Shown here in pieces: positions 35,583 through 44,482 of a stretch of DNA of 64,000 nt; position 1 is the first letter of the stretch, and every line of letters begins with the position of its first letter. The stretch is taken from the NCBI GenBank assembly GCA_964439395.1, contig CAYTNV010000012.1, positions 31,410-95,409 of the forward strand. The letters are read 5' to 3'. Below the pieces are notes generated by a model, which worked only from the letters and a program-made list of their open reading frames with translations, was not told where the DNA came from and did no database searches. Origin of the DNA: JAUUSJ01 sp964439395 (GTDB lineage Bacteria; Bacillota; Clostridia; Lachnospirales; Lachnospiraceae). Both the position numbers and the translations under genes were made by a program.

Positions 35583-36914
35583 TTATAAAAAGTCTTTGTC
35601 TACAATGTCCAAGACTTCATCAAAAATTTTCATTGCCTCACGAAGTTCTTCTTCTGTGATAATGAGCGGCGGAGCAATGTTAATATTATTTTCTCTGCCA
35701 AACGTTGCAAATCCACGTTCTCTTAAAAGTCCTACAATTTTTCCCATCGTTCCCGATTTATCAGCATATGGTACTAAAGGTTCTTTTGTTTTCTTATCCT
35801 TGACAAATTCTACTGCGGAAAACAGACCGATATAGCGAACATCACCAACACATGCATGTTTTTCTTTTATTTCCTCCAGAAGTTCTCCAAGCAGTTTTCC
35901 AACTTTTTGTGCATTTTCTAGAAGATTTGCTTTTTGGTAATAATTCACACAGGCGACACCTGCCGCACAGGCAAGAGAGTGTCCACTATAAGTCAATCCA
36001 TATTGGAAAACTTTGTCATCGTAGTATTTGGCAATTTCTTTTGAAATAATAACCCCACCAAGCTGAATATAGGAACTAGTAACTCCTTTGGCAAATGTGA
36101 TAATATCGGGTTTAATTCCCCAGTTTTCAAATGCAAACATTTTTCCAGTTCTTCCAAACCCAGCCATAACTTCATCACAAATCATAAGGATTCCATATTT
36201 ATCACAAATTTTACGAAGTCCCTGTAAATAACCATCTGGAGGTATAATAACTCCATTGGCACCTGTGATTGATTCTACAAAGATTGCAGCGACATTTTCT
36301 GCTCCCTCGTAGGCAAGCTGCTCTTCAATTTTTTGAAGATAATATTTAGATGCCTCCTGATCATTTTTAAACTTTATAGAACTTCTATAAATATAAGGAT
36401 CTTTAAATTTTACAAAACCTGTTGCAGAAGGATTTTCTAATGCAAATCTTCTCGGATCTCCAGATAAATTTCCAGCTCCAAGAGTAGAGCCGTGATAACT
36501 TCGATATCTGGAAAAAATTTTGCTTCTTCCAGTCACAGTTCTTGCCATATTAATAGCTGCTTCATTTGCATCAGAACCTCCACAGGTAAAAAATACTTTT
36601 GCCATATTATCTGGCGCCAAATCTACCAACATTTTAGCTAGTTCGGACCTCGGTGCCGAGGCATACGCTGGACCAACATAAGGTAGTATTTCTACCTGCT
36701 TTTGAATAGCCTCAATGACATCTCTATTTCCATGACCGATATTTACACAGGATAATTGGCTGGACATATCAAAATATTTTTTTCCATTAAAATCATAAAA
36801 ATAAATTCCTTCTGCCCGCTCAATCGGAATCGCATCCGTATTTCCTGGAAGCCATGGATGCTGGTTATATTTTTTATCATATGTAATAGTTAATTGCCTA
36901 TTTAAATTCGACAT
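35583..36914 (-). CDS. tpa: Class III aminotransferase, taurine:pyruvate aminotransferase candidate
   Basis: This 443-residue PLP enzyme has the class III pattern: FDMSSQLSCVNIGHGN near the N-terminus, FTCGGSDANEAAINMAR, SRYRSYHGSTLGAGNLSGD, ICDEVMAGFGRTGKMFAFE and the PLP lysine in TFAKGVTSSY near residue 275. In bacteria using taurine under anaerobic conditions Tpa moves the amino group to pyruvate, giving sulfoacetaldehyde and alanine. The importer downstream and the isethionate lyase upstream fit this substrate. Relatives act on beta-alanine or putrescine, so substrate identity rests on context. GGGAGG precedes the start. Confidence 0.85.
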   Translation of the reverse strand: MSNLNRQLTITYDKKYNQHPWLPGNTDAIPIERAEGIYFYDFNGKKYFDMSSQLSCVNIGHGNRDVIEAIQKQVEILPYVGPAYASAPRSELAKMLVDLAPDNMAKVFFTCGGSDANEAAINMARTVTGRSKIFSRYRSYHGSTLGAGNLSGDPRRFALENPSATGFVKFKDPYIYRSSIKFKNDQEASKYYLQKIEEQLAYEGAENVAAIFVESITGANGVIIPPDGYLQGLRKICDKYGILMICDEVMAGFGRTGKMFAFENWGIKPDIITFAKGVTSSYIQLGGVIISKEIAKYYDDKVFQYGLTYSGHSLACAAGVACVNYYQKANLLENAQKVGKLLGELLEEIKEKHACVGDVRYIGLFSAVEFVKDKKTKEPLVPYADKSGTMGKIVGLLRERGFATFGRENNINIAPPLIITEEELREAMKIFDEVLDIVDKDFL

Positions 36915-36917
36915 TTT

Positions 36918-37820
36918 TTATTTCCTCCCGCTTTTATTCTGGCTTTGTATAAAATCTTTCATTTTGTCTGAAAGTATTTGAGTACCCATTTTGTATTTTC
37001 GTCCAAGCATCCTATACTTTACCTCCCCAAACCGATGGTAGGGAAGCATTTCATAAATGACGCCTGGTTTATCTTTTAAAAAATTTTTAATTTGCCATAG
37101 TTCTTCTTTCGTATCATTAAAGCCCGGAATAACTGGTGTACGAACCTGTTTTTTTAAATCAGGAAATTCTTGGCAAAGCTTTGTAAAATTATCAATAATT
37201 TTTTGATTTGATTTTCCTGTATATTGTATATGTTTTTCAGAATCCAAGGACTTGATGTCAAATAAAATTATATCCAAAAACTTTGCCGCTTCTCTTAATA
37301 TCTCATATTCTGCATATCCGCATGTCTCAATAGCTGTGTGGATTCTTCTCTTTTTTGCTTCTCTCAAAAGCTCAATCAGCCAATCCCCATGGGATAAAGG
37401 CTCTCCACCACTGACAGTTAATCCACCTTCCCCATATCGATAAAAATCAGCCTGCTGTTCCACCTGTTCAAGAATCTCTCGTATTTCTTTTTCCTCTCCC
37501 TCCCGCTTGATTGCTCTGGAGGGACAAATATCTGCACATGCAAGACATTGATTACAATGATTCCAACAAATTTTAGCATTTCCTGATTTTCCAAAAACAA
37601 TGGCATTTTGAGGGCAAACTTTCTGGCAAAATGCACATTCTGTCTGCCCAATACATTTTTGTTCTATATAAGAAATTTCCGCTTTATATTTCTGTGATTC
37701 TGGATTACAGCACCATGCACACTGCAGTGGACAACCTTTTAAAAATACGATAGTTCGAATTCCCGGGCCATCATGAAGCGAATAATTCTGAATATTGAAT
37801 ACCAAGGTTGAGGACTTCAT
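36918..37820 (-). CDS. islB: Glycyl radical enzyme activase (radical SAM), isethionate sulfite-lyase activating enzyme
   Basis: This 300-residue radical SAM activase has the site KGCPLQCAWCCNPES (C-x3-C-x2-C) near residues 29-43 and an inserted two-cluster ferredoxin domain (C-x2-C-x3-C patterns in CAFCQKVCP and CNQCLACADICP, about residues 55-105). GGEPLSHG is the SAM glycine-rich motif. It makes the glycyl radical in the enzyme encoded immediately upstream, whose stop codon overlaps its start (TAATG). The extra clusters are usual for activases of the non-PFL glycyl radical enzymes. Confidence 0.93.
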   Translation of the reverse strand: MKSSTLVFNIQNYSLHDGPGIRTIVFLKGCPLQCAWCCNPESQKYKAEISYIEQKCIGQTECAFCQKVCPQNAIVFGKSGNAKICWNHCNQCLACADICPSRAIKREGEEKEIREILEQVEQQADFYRYGEGGLTVSGGEPLSHGDWLIELLREAKKRRIHTAIETCGYAEYEILREAAKFLDIILFDIKSLDSEKHIQYTGKSNQKIIDNFTKLCQEFPDLKKQVRTPVIPGFNDTKEELWQIKNFLKDKPGVIYEMLPYHRFGEVKYRMLGRKYKMGTQILSDKMKDFIQSQNKSGRK

Positions 37821-40300
37821 TATGAAACTGCCTCATGCTCAGTTCTGGCAATAATGTCATCTTGCAAATCTTTTGACAATTCTGTAAAATAAGCGCTGTA
37901 TCCTGCAATACGTACCAAAAGATTTCCATACTGCTCTGGATGTTTTTGTGCCTTTCGCAAGGTATCCGTATTCAAAACATTGAACTGGATATGCCATAGC
38001 TTTAAATCATGCCAAGTACGAATAAAGTCTACAAGCTTCTTTGTTCCCTCTTCTCCTTCCACACAGGATGGGCTTAATTTTACATTTAATAATCTTGCTG
38101 CGTGATCTCTGCGTTCAAAATTCTTTGTCTTATAATTAGAAAGAAGCACTGCTGTCGGACCATTCTTATCTGCTCCCTGAGATGCACTGGAGCCATCAGA
38201 TAATGGTGTATATGCGAATCTTCCATTTGGAGTTGCACTGACAACTTTTCCAAATGGCACATGAGAAGTAAATGGCACTAATCGAAGATCTAAATGTACA
38301 TTCAGTTCTTTGCCATAACGAGCTGTAAATTCTTGTGCCTCATAATCTAGTAATTTTGCGATTTTGTCTGTATAGCTGTCATCGTTTCCATAGGCTGGTG
38401 CGTTTATGAGCATCTGACGAATGGCCTCATAACCTTTAAAATTATGCTCCATAGCCTCTTTTAACTGCGCTGCTGTAATTTTCTTTTCCTCAAATACTAA
38501 TTTTTTAATCGCTGCGAGAGAATCCACAACCGTTGCATATCCAATAAATTCGAAATAACCTAGATCAATTCCACCCTCAATTTTTGGCTGATGTAAATCT
38601 GTATAAGTCTCCTGACATAACTTGTGTAAAAGTGATCCAAGTGGTGAAGCAAAATGCTGTCCTCGGAGACGAATAATTTCGTGCTGCTGGATAAATGCGT
38701 GTTTGATAAAATATCTTTGCTGCTTTAAATAAGCTTCCAGCACTTCATCAAATGTTTTAAAATCTTCAAATTCTCCCGTCTGAAGTCCAATCACTTCGTC
38801 CCCATATTTTTGCATCTTGCCATTGTAGATTACCATTTCTAAAGCCGCTGCAAAGTTGATATATGCATTTGGACTCGTATAGGTATCTCGATTTGGCATT
38901 CTACATTCCGCACATCCTGATACACTATAATCATATGCTTCTTCAAACGTTGCACCTTTCGAGAGCAAAAGTGGTACTACTTCTTCGTCATTAATCAATT
39001 TTGGAAAACCAGCTCCGTCTTTGATTGTTTCCGCCACTTCATATAAATAGCGTTTTGGACTTCCTGTGTGAATTCTTGCTGCCAAATCTGGATAATTTAA
39101 TGGAAATTCCCTTTTGGATTTCAGCAAAATATAAGTTAGCTCATTGACTGCATCATATCCCTGCTTCGTCACTCCTCCAATAGTCACTGCTTCCCAATGA
39201 GCATATCCTTCATTAAAGGAGCCTCCGGCCTCAGAAAGATACAAATCAACAAACTCTGCCATGGAAACCCACATGCATTCAAATAATTCCTGGACTTCTT
39301 CGTCTGTGATAATTCCCGCTTCTTTATCTCTCACATAAAATGGATATAAATACTGATCCATTCTTCCATTAGAAATAATTGTTCCAGTTTTCTGTTCCAC
39401 TCTTGAGAACATCTGTGTAAACCACTGCGCCTGCATTGCCTCATAAAAAGTTCTCGGTGGATTTTTCGGTACATAACGGCAGATGTCGGCGATTTTTAAT
39501 AGTTCTTTTTTTCTCTTTGGATTTTCTTCTTCCTTTGCCAATTTTTCTGCCAAATCTCCATGTCTGTCTGCCCATAAAATAATGGCATCACAAGTGATGA
39601 TCACTGCCTGTAAAAATGGAAGTTTCTCCGTATAATCAATTGGACTGTACTCATCCAACTCCAAAACTCTTTGTTCTGCTTCTTTCTTGATTCCAAGAAA
39701 ACCTTTTTCCAACACAATTTCATAATCATGTACCCACTGAAGGGAAGATCGAAATGATGCAGTTTCATTTACTATATATCTTGATGTAAGTTCCTCATCT
39801 GGATTATAAGTCAGTTTTGTTGTCTCTGAAGTCAATGCCTTCGCAAGGTCTTCATGGAATGTTTTTCCAACCCAATACGGAGCAATTTCTTCTACAACAA
39901 TTTTGGCATCCTCATCAGAAATGCTAAATGGTGAGACAGTCCTTGTCGGTAATGTCTTAATCGCCTCCCCCAATGTATTTCCATCCAACTCTGGATAAAG
40001 AATTCCATAGCGTCCCTGTTTTCCGCTTCTGCCTACAATTAACTGATCATCATCGATATAGACCGTCGCATGTTTTGCATAATGCATTAATGCTTTCGCC
40101 CATCTTAAAATTAAAGGCTCTCCCTCTGTCTCTTGAAAAGACTGTGTAAAATATAAACCCCTTTCAATATCAATTTGTGGCTTCTGTCCTCGGATACAGC
40201 TTAATATTTTTGTTGCACGATTTTGATGAACAAATGCAGGTTTCTCATGCTTAATCTCATATTGAATTCGACGCTCCTGAGGTGATATTATTGTACTCAT
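37820..40300 (-). CDS. islA: Glycyl radical enzyme, isethionate sulfite-lyase
   Basis: This 826-residue glycyl radical enzyme cleaves isethionate to acetaldehyde and sulfite. The radical glycine is G800 in VRIAGYSAYF and the thiyl cysteine is C463 with the base E465 (GCAEC). From memory of the Bilophila enzyme, substrate contacts are R189, Q193, W374, C468, E470, R678 and glycine 805. Here R184, Q188, W369, C463, E465, R673 and G800 fall at a constant offset of five. This strongly supports isethionate over choline, diol or hydroxyproline substrates. The gene heads the sulfonate operon with AGGAGG before the start and a strong promoter upstream. The neighbouring activase, taurine aminotransferase and importer agree. 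Confidence 0.9.
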   Translation of the reverse strand: MSTIISPQERRIQYEIKHEKPAFVHQNRATKILSCIRGQKPQIDIERGLYFTQSFQETEGEPLILRWAKALMHYAKHATVYIDDDQLIVGRSGKQGRYGILYPELDGNTLGEAIKTLPTRTVSPFSISDEDAKIVVEEIAPYWVGKTFHEDLAKALTSETTKLTYNPDEELTSRYIVNETASFRSSLQWVHDYEIVLEKGFLGIKKEAEQRVLELDEYSPIDYTEKLPFLQAVIITCDAIILWADRHGDLAEKLAKEEENPKRKKELLKIADICRYVPKNPPRTFYEAMQAQWFTQMFSRVEQKTGTIISNGRMDQYLYPFYVRDKEAGIITDEEVQELFECMWVSMAEFVDLYLSEAGGSFNEGYAHWEAVTIGGVTKQGYDAVNELTYILLKSKREFPLNYPDLAARIHTGSPKRYLYEVAETIKDGAGFPKLINDEEVVPLLLSKGATFEEAYDYSVSGCAECRMPNRDTYTSPNAYINFAAALEMVIYNGKMQKYGDEVIGLQTGEFEDFKTFDEVLEAYLKQQRYFIKHAFIQQHEIIRLRGQHFASPLGSLLHKLCQETYTDLHQPKIEGGIDLGYFEFIGYATVVDSLAAIKKLVFEEKKITAAQLKEAMEHNFKGYEAIRQMLINAPAYGNDDSYTDKIAKLLDYEAQEFTARYGKELNVHLDLRLVPFTSHVPFGKVVSATPNGRFAYTPLSDGSSASQGADKNGPTAVLLSNYKTKNFERRDHAARLLNVKLSPSCVEGEEGTKKLVDFIRTWHDLKLWHIQFNVLNTDTLRKAQKHPEQYGNLLVRIAGYSAYFTELSKDLQDDIIARTEHEAVS

Positions 40301-40339
40301 ATTTTTTACCTCCTAAATTTTATTTCAGATAATGAAAAA

Positions 40340-40380
40340 GGTTGCAATAAGAAAGAACAATCTGCTCTTTTATTGCAACC
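40340..40380 (-). promoter_or_regulatory. Terminator-like hairpin in the islA leader
   Basis: GGTTGCAATAA (40340-40350) and TTATTGCAACC (40370-40380) are perfect 11-bp arms. The minus strand reads CTTTTTCATT right after, 40 bases before the islA start codon. A small hairpin CTGG-TTTT-CCAG lies just upstream (40382-40393). This layout suits an attenuator or riboswitch expression platform, but no aptamer is recognised. Confidence 0.6.
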
Positions 40381-40473
40381 TCTGGTTTTCCAGTCAGTTT
40401 CTTTTATTATAAACAATATAATATTATTAAAATTTTTTCTATCTATATATCCCTCCTGTATTTCCTACTAATA

Positions 40474-40490
40474 TCATATGTATTGTATGA
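40474..40490 (-). promoter_or_regulatory. Operator-like palindrome at the islA start site
   Basis: TCATA-N7-TATGA at 40474-40490 straddles the expected transcription start of the promoter at 40496-40524. Its position suggests a repressor site; the regulator is not in the window's neighbouring genes. Confidence 0.45.
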
Positions 40491-40495
40491 AATGT

Positions 40496-40524
40496 ATTAT
40501 ATGCCATTAAAATTGTTTTGTCAA
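40496..40524 (-). promoter_or_regulatory. Consensus sigma-A promoter of the sulfonate operon
   Basis: On the minus strand, TTGACA (40519-40524), a 17-bp spacer and TATAAT (40496-40501) match the consensus at all 12 positions. The leader to the islA start is about 190 bases. Confidence 0.85.
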
Positions 40525-40549
40525 GCATTGTTTTTCCTAAAATAAAAAA

Positions 40550-40580
40550 ACATTTTCCTAAAACCTTTTTAGAAAAATGT
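40550..40580 (-). terminator. Intrinsic terminator of the two-component pair
   Basis: ACATTTT-C-CTAAAA (from 40550) pairs with TTTTAG-AAAAATGT (to 40580), followed on the minus strand by TTTTTTTATT. It lies below the histidine kinase gene and 25 bp above the islA -35 box. Confidence 0.75.
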
Positions 40581-40715
40581 CTTTTTCAGTCACAATTAAA
40601 TACTACTTTGATCTTATAAAGAAATTTATATATATTCTCGCCCCATATATACGCCCATAATTTATAATATAAGATTAATAAATATACTTTCATCATCAAA
40701 AATAAGTTGGCATAA

Positions 40716-41618
40716 TTATCTACTCAAATATACAGAAAATTTTGTTCCCTGTCCTAATTTAGAACTAACCTTAATATATCCTCCCTCTCCTGAGATTACT
40801 TCTCTTGCAAGATAAAGCCCAATTCCAACTCCCTCTTCCTTTGCTACTATAGAGGAGCGATAAAACCTCTGAAATATCTTGTTCTTCTCTTCCTCTGAGA
40901 TACCAATCCCCGTATCTACAATCTCCACACAGACAAAAAGTTCATATACTTTTATAGCCATGTCTATAGAGCCTTCTTTTGTATATTTAATCGCATTGTC
41001 AATAATATTTCCTATTGCTTCTTTTGTCCACTTTTCATCAAATACTGCCTTCTCTTTTAGATTTAGTAACTGCAGATAAATACAAAGCCCTTTTTCTTCC
41101 GCTTTTGTTTTATACTGTTCTATCACTTCCTGCACCATTGGAAAAACTTTTTGCTTTTCTGGCTTAAGAACAATAATGCCAGTTTCCAATCTGGAAAGCT
41201 TGACAAGTGATGCGATTAAAAAATTTAATTTCTCGGTCTGACTATGTAAGGAATTTACATAATCTATTTCCTCCTCATCCAAATCCATTTCCTGCAATAA
41301 CTCTGTATATAACAAAATATTCGCAATTGGTGTTTTTGTCTGGTGAGAAATATCTGCGATAAGTGTTTTTATTTTATCCTTTTCTAACTTAACCTTTTGG
41401 GCAGAAGTCTCTGCGGAAGAGAGATACTGTGCCATTTTAGCTTCAATTGCGGATAATTTACTCTCATTAAAATCTTTTTCCTGAAAATTTCCCTCTATCG
41501 CCTGCTCTAACATTTCAAACAAACTATCCATAATTTTTCTGATACGTAATCTATCCCAGATAACTACTGCAATTGATATAAATATACATAAACTAGCAAA
41601 TATACTTCTTACTTCCAT
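40716..41618 (-). CDS. Sensor histidine kinase with a single N-terminal membrane segment
   Basis: This 300-residue kinase has one hydrophobic segment (about residues 6-22), a short linker, the HisKA motif DISHQTKTPIANILLY (His near residue 92), and a HATPase_c domain with N box AIGNIIDNAIKY, DTGIGI and GVGIGLYLAREV. There is no extracellular sensor domain, like intramembrane-sensing kinases that respond to cell-envelope stress or to a partner protein. The paired OmpR-type regulator gene lies 180 bp upstream on the same strand. AAGGAAAAGTAG precedes the start. Its position next to islA does not prove regulation of the sulfonate operon. Confidence 0.92.
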   Translation of the reverse strand: MEVRSIFASLCIFISIAVVIWDRLRIRKIMDSLFEMLEQAIEGNFQEKDFNESKLSAIEAKMAQYLSSAETSAQKVKLEKDKIKTLIADISHQTKTPIANILLYTELLQEMDLDEEEIDYVNSLHSQTEKLNFLIASLVKLSRLETGIIVLKPEKQKVFPMVQEVIEQYKTKAEEKGLCIYLQLLNLKEKAVFDEKWTKEAIGNIIDNAIKYTKEGSIDMAIKVYELFVCVEIVDTGIGISEEEKNKIFQRFYRSSIVAKEEGVGIGLYLAREVISGEGGYIKVSSKLGQGTKFSVYLSR

Positions 41619-41799
41619 CTACTTTTCCTTTCTTTTATACACTTAGAAAGAATTATTCTTTTTCAGTTTACCACATAAATTCCAATCATCCCTCATAGCG
41701 TTCTCCACATAACTAAACATACAGTCTATAAAACAACAAAATTGTTTTTCCACTCACAGACCATAGAATGAGATATGCCTTTTGGATATACTATATAAG

Positions 41800-42540
41800 T
41801 CATTTTGATGATATCCATGTATATCCCACACCATACACAGTTTTAATATATTGCTGTGCTTTCAGCTTATCTCTAAGCCGCTTTATCGTAACAGAAAGTG
41901 CATTCTCATCAACATACTCCGCACCGTCTGTCCAAATACGGTCAACCAATTTTGTTCTCTCCAGCGTTATCCCCTCATTTTCAACTAAAATGCGAAGAAG
42001 TTTCTGTTCCGTTTTACTAAGCTCTACACTCTCCTCGCCCTTTTTAAATATCATCAAGTCAAAGTCAAAATAAAACTCTCCCAGCTGATTTATATTTTTT
42101 TCCGTTTTATTATTTTTCAGTTTATCTTTTAATTCAGTTTCCACTGCTTTTTTTTGACGTTCTAATTCCATCTCTCTTCTTCTAAGCTGTGTATTTACTC
42201 TTGCACGAAGGACAGACAATCGAAAGGGTTTTGTAATATAATCATCCGCCCCAAGCTCTAATCCTGTCACAATATCTGTCTCCATATCATTTGCCGTCAA
42301 TAAAATAACTGGAATATATGCTCCGCTTCGCAATTCCACTAAAAAATCTAATCCATCTCCATCTGGTAAATTAATATCTAATAGAATTAAATCAAATTGC
42401 TCCGCTACAAGTTTTTCTCTTGCTTCTTTTAAGCTTCCACAACCTTCGACTTTATTTTCGGAAGAGCGAAGGGAGCGACAAAGACCTGCCAACAGTACTG
42501 TATCATCTTCCACAATCAATATTTTATTTAAATAACCCAT
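41800..42540 (-). CDS. OmpR/PhoB-family response regulator
   Basis: This protein of 246 residues starts at the ATG at 42540, with GGGGAAG five bases upstream; an open frame reaching 42642 adds a region with a repeat hairpin and is rejected. The receiver has KILIVEDD, the phosphoacceptor in LILLDINLPDGDG (about residue 52), LLTAND and the lysine in YITKPF. After a charged linker (about 120-150, RRREMELERQKK), a winged helix follows (LSKTEQKLLRILVENEGITLERTKLVDRIW, TVYGVGYTW). It works with the kinase downstream. Target genes cannot be told. Confidence 0.94.
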   Translation of the reverse strand: MGYLNKILIVEDDTVLLAGLCRSLRSSENKVEGCGSLKEAREKLVAEQFDLILLDINLPDGDGLDFLVELRSGAYIPVILLTANDMETDIVTGLELGADDYITKPFRLSVLRARVNTQLRRREMELERQKKAVETELKDKLKNNKTEKNINQLGEFYFDFDLMIFKKGEESVELSKTEQKLLRILVENEGITLERTKLVDRIWTDGAEYVDENALSVTIKRLRDKLKAQQYIKTVYGVGYTWISSK

Positions 42541-42578
42541 ATCTTCTTCCCCTTTTCGTACAGTTTTAAAAATAATCT

Positions 42579-42612
42579 CCTCTAGGGCATACCGTATTTT
42601 ATGCCCCAGAGG
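42579..42612. repeat. Hairpin related to the palindromic repeat family
   Basis: CCTCTAGGGCATA (42579-42591) and TATGCCCCAGAGG (42600-42612) pair with one mismatch. The words GGCATACC and TATGCCC in the same order occur in the repeat elements at 47217-47350, so it seems a diverged member. It lies in the leader of the OmpR-type regulator gene. Confidence 0.55.
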
Positions 42613-42734
42613 GTATAGGTTTTGAAGCAGATAGCATAGCAACTATTATATAGATAAAGAGTGAAATTGAGATAGAAGATTAAGGGGAAATTAGAAAGAG
42701 TCGCCATCCGTCAGAAGACCATTGTTTCAAAACC

Positions 42735-42804
42735 TATACTCACAGAGCACACCGCATTCTATGCCCTATGGGCGAAAACAGCTTACGCTGTTTCATAAGG
42801 CATA
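42735..42804. repeat. Palindromic repeat element, copy 2
   Basis: Same organisation as at 47217-47350: CACAGAGCACACCGCATT, stem-loop GCCCTATGGGC, stem-loop AACAGCTTACGCTGTT, then TCATAAGGCATA. Just upstream, GCCATCCGTCAGAAGA (42702-42717) matches the arm of the large inverted repeat at 46980-47175. TATAGGTTTTGAA near 42614 and TTCAAAACCTATA near 42727 form an outer inverted pair. Confidence 0.7.
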
Positions 42805-42884
42805 ATTTATGGAAATCACTTTTCCCGTCTCCGTTTTTTCTTTAAATATATTATAACAAAATTCAGCAAGAGTTAATCATACTA

Positions 42885-43583
42885 CTATATAAGCCACTCA
42901 CTATCATCTCTCAAAAAATTCATCACAGCCGTATTAAATCTCTCTGGTTCTTTATTGGCAATAAAATGATCACCGCAAATTAATACAAGCTTCGCATTTG
43001 GAATACTATTCGCAATAAGTTTCGTATGTTCCTCCTTAATCATATCCCTTGTTCCTGCTATCACTAATGTCCTAGCCACTATCTTACTTAAATACTGTTT
43101 TGGTATATTAGGATCGTTTACCATTAATCCCAAAAGTTCCATATTTCTTTTAGCCTGCTCACTCTTTTGGGAAAAGAGGTGCGCTATGCGGTAGCCAAGT
43201 TCTATCGGAAGTTGTACAGAGAACTTCACTCCTCTAGCATTCAAATTTCCACCGTTTAAAATTAAATTTTTCACTCGATTTGGATACTTTATCGCAAAAA
43301 CCATCGCAATATTTGCTCCGTCTGAAAAACCTAAAATATTCGCTCTATCAATTCCCTTTTCATCCATAAACCTTCGTAAATCAAGAGCAAATTGACGAAT
43401 CGTAAATGGAGCCGTTCCTCTTAGAGATTTGCCATGTCCTCTCGTATCCACTGCGATTACTTGATAATATTTTGAGAAATACTCAATCTGATGCGTAAAA
43501 TATGAACTATCTTCTCCGTTTCCGTGAAGCAAAATAAGAACTTCGCCTTCTCCTTTTTGTATATAAAAATTTTTAATTTTCAT
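42885..43583 (-). CDS. Alpha/beta-hydrolase fold protein
   Basis: This 232-residue protein has the oxyanion motif LLHGNGEDSSYF, the strand motif VIAVDTRGHGKS, the nucleophile elbow GFSDGAN (Ser near residue 93), an acid in AGTRDMI and the catalytic histidine in CGDHFIA. Substrate is unknown; esterase or lactonase activity is typical of this fold. It sits two bases after the nitroreductase stop codon, so the two genes form an operon. The ribosome binding site is weak (GGGAGAATAGG). Confidence 0.9.
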   Translation of the reverse strand: MKIKNFYIQKGEGEVLILLHGNGEDSSYFTHQIEYFSKYYQVIAVDTRGHGKSLRGTAPFTIRQFALDLRRFMDEKGIDRANILGFSDGANIAMVFAIKYPNRVKNLILNGGNLNARGVKFSVQLPIELGYRIAHLFSQKSEQAKRNMELLGLMVNDPNIPKQYLSKIVARTLVIAGTRDMIKEEHTKLIANSIPNAKLVLICGDHFIANKEPERFNTAVMNFLRDDSEWLI

Positions 43584-43584
43584 C

Positions 43585-44322
43585 CTATTCTCCCTGATAG
43601 CTTTTCAAATATTCTTTCACAGACCGACTCATCTCTTTTGAAAACTCTGAGTTATATTTTCTCTCACAAAAAGCTCTTGTCCATTTTTCAAACGTCTTTC
43701 CTTTCTCTATCGTCTCTTTTTCAAACATTTTGCGAAGCTGTGTGCCATCTCGCCTCCTATATACATTTTCCTGCACAATATCTTCTAAACGACAGCGCTT
43801 TGGCTTTTGGCGTTCCTTTTGTTGCTTTGTCGGATATCCAAATACAAGCATTGCCGCTGGAAATACATACTCTGGCAACTGCAATAACTCTCTGTGAAAT
43901 TCACATTGCTCCATAATATCTCCGATATAGCAAGATCCAATTCCAAGACTCTCTGCCGCCACAACTGCATTTTGCGCTGCGATAACTGCATCTGTAATAG
44001 ATAAGGCAAAATCTCCCTCTGCAGGCTTTCTCGGAGCTGCACCGCCCTCCACAAATGCGTCAAACCATTTTTGCATATCGGCACAAAAAATAAGTACCAT
44101 TGGAGCCTTGGCGATAAACGGCTGCTTGTCACAGCTTATCGCAAGTTTATCCTTTATATCTTGGTCTGTGATATCTAAAATCGTGTACATCTGCTGATTT
44201 CCCGCCGTCGGAGCTTCCATCGCAGACTGCAAAATCAATCTTTTATCTTCCAAAGAAATCGGCTTATCTTCATAAACACGAACAGATTTTCTATCTTGAA
44301 GCGACTTTATAATTTCATTCAT
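43585..44322 (-). CDS. Nitroreductase-family FMN protein
   Basis: This 245-residue protein has the usual N-terminal FMN-binding signature (SLQDRKSVRVYEDKPI), MEAPTAGNQQ, IAAQNAVVAAESLGIGSCYIG (near 120-140) and VFGYPTKQQ. It likely uses NAD(P)H to reduce a nitroaromatic, quinone or flavin substrate; the natural substrate is unknown. The C-terminal 55 residues are Lys/Glu-rich and longer than in NfsA-type proteins. It is the first gene of a two-gene operon with an alpha/beta hydrolase. Confidence 0.9.
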   Translation of the reverse strand: MNEIIKSLQDRKSVRVYEDKPISLEDKRLILQSAMEAPTAGNQQMYTILDITDQDIKDKLAISCDKQPFIAKAPMVLIFCADMQKWFDAFVEGGAAPRKPAEGDFALSITDAVIAAQNAVVAAESLGIGSCYIGDIMEQCEFHRELLQLPEYVFPAAMLVFGYPTKQQKERQKPKRCRLEDIVQENVYRRRDGTQLRKMFEKETIEKGKTFEKWTRAFCERKYNSEFSKEMSRSVKEYLKSYQGE

Positions 44323-44482
44323 TTTTTCTCACCTTTTTTCTTCTTTAAAAGAAACCTTCTCTATTATTTTTAAGATACTAACTACAATACTCTCCTGCTC
44401 ATACACGGGATTTCACATTTTCTAGTATATTATCGGTTAAAATTAATGGTTACCCACTCGTTTCCACACTCTATAATAAATT

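Noticed and set aside
40301..40495. A known riboswitch aptamer in the islA leader
   Set aside because: The hairpin before the ribosome binding site looks like an expression platform, but no known aptamer core could be recognised by eye.
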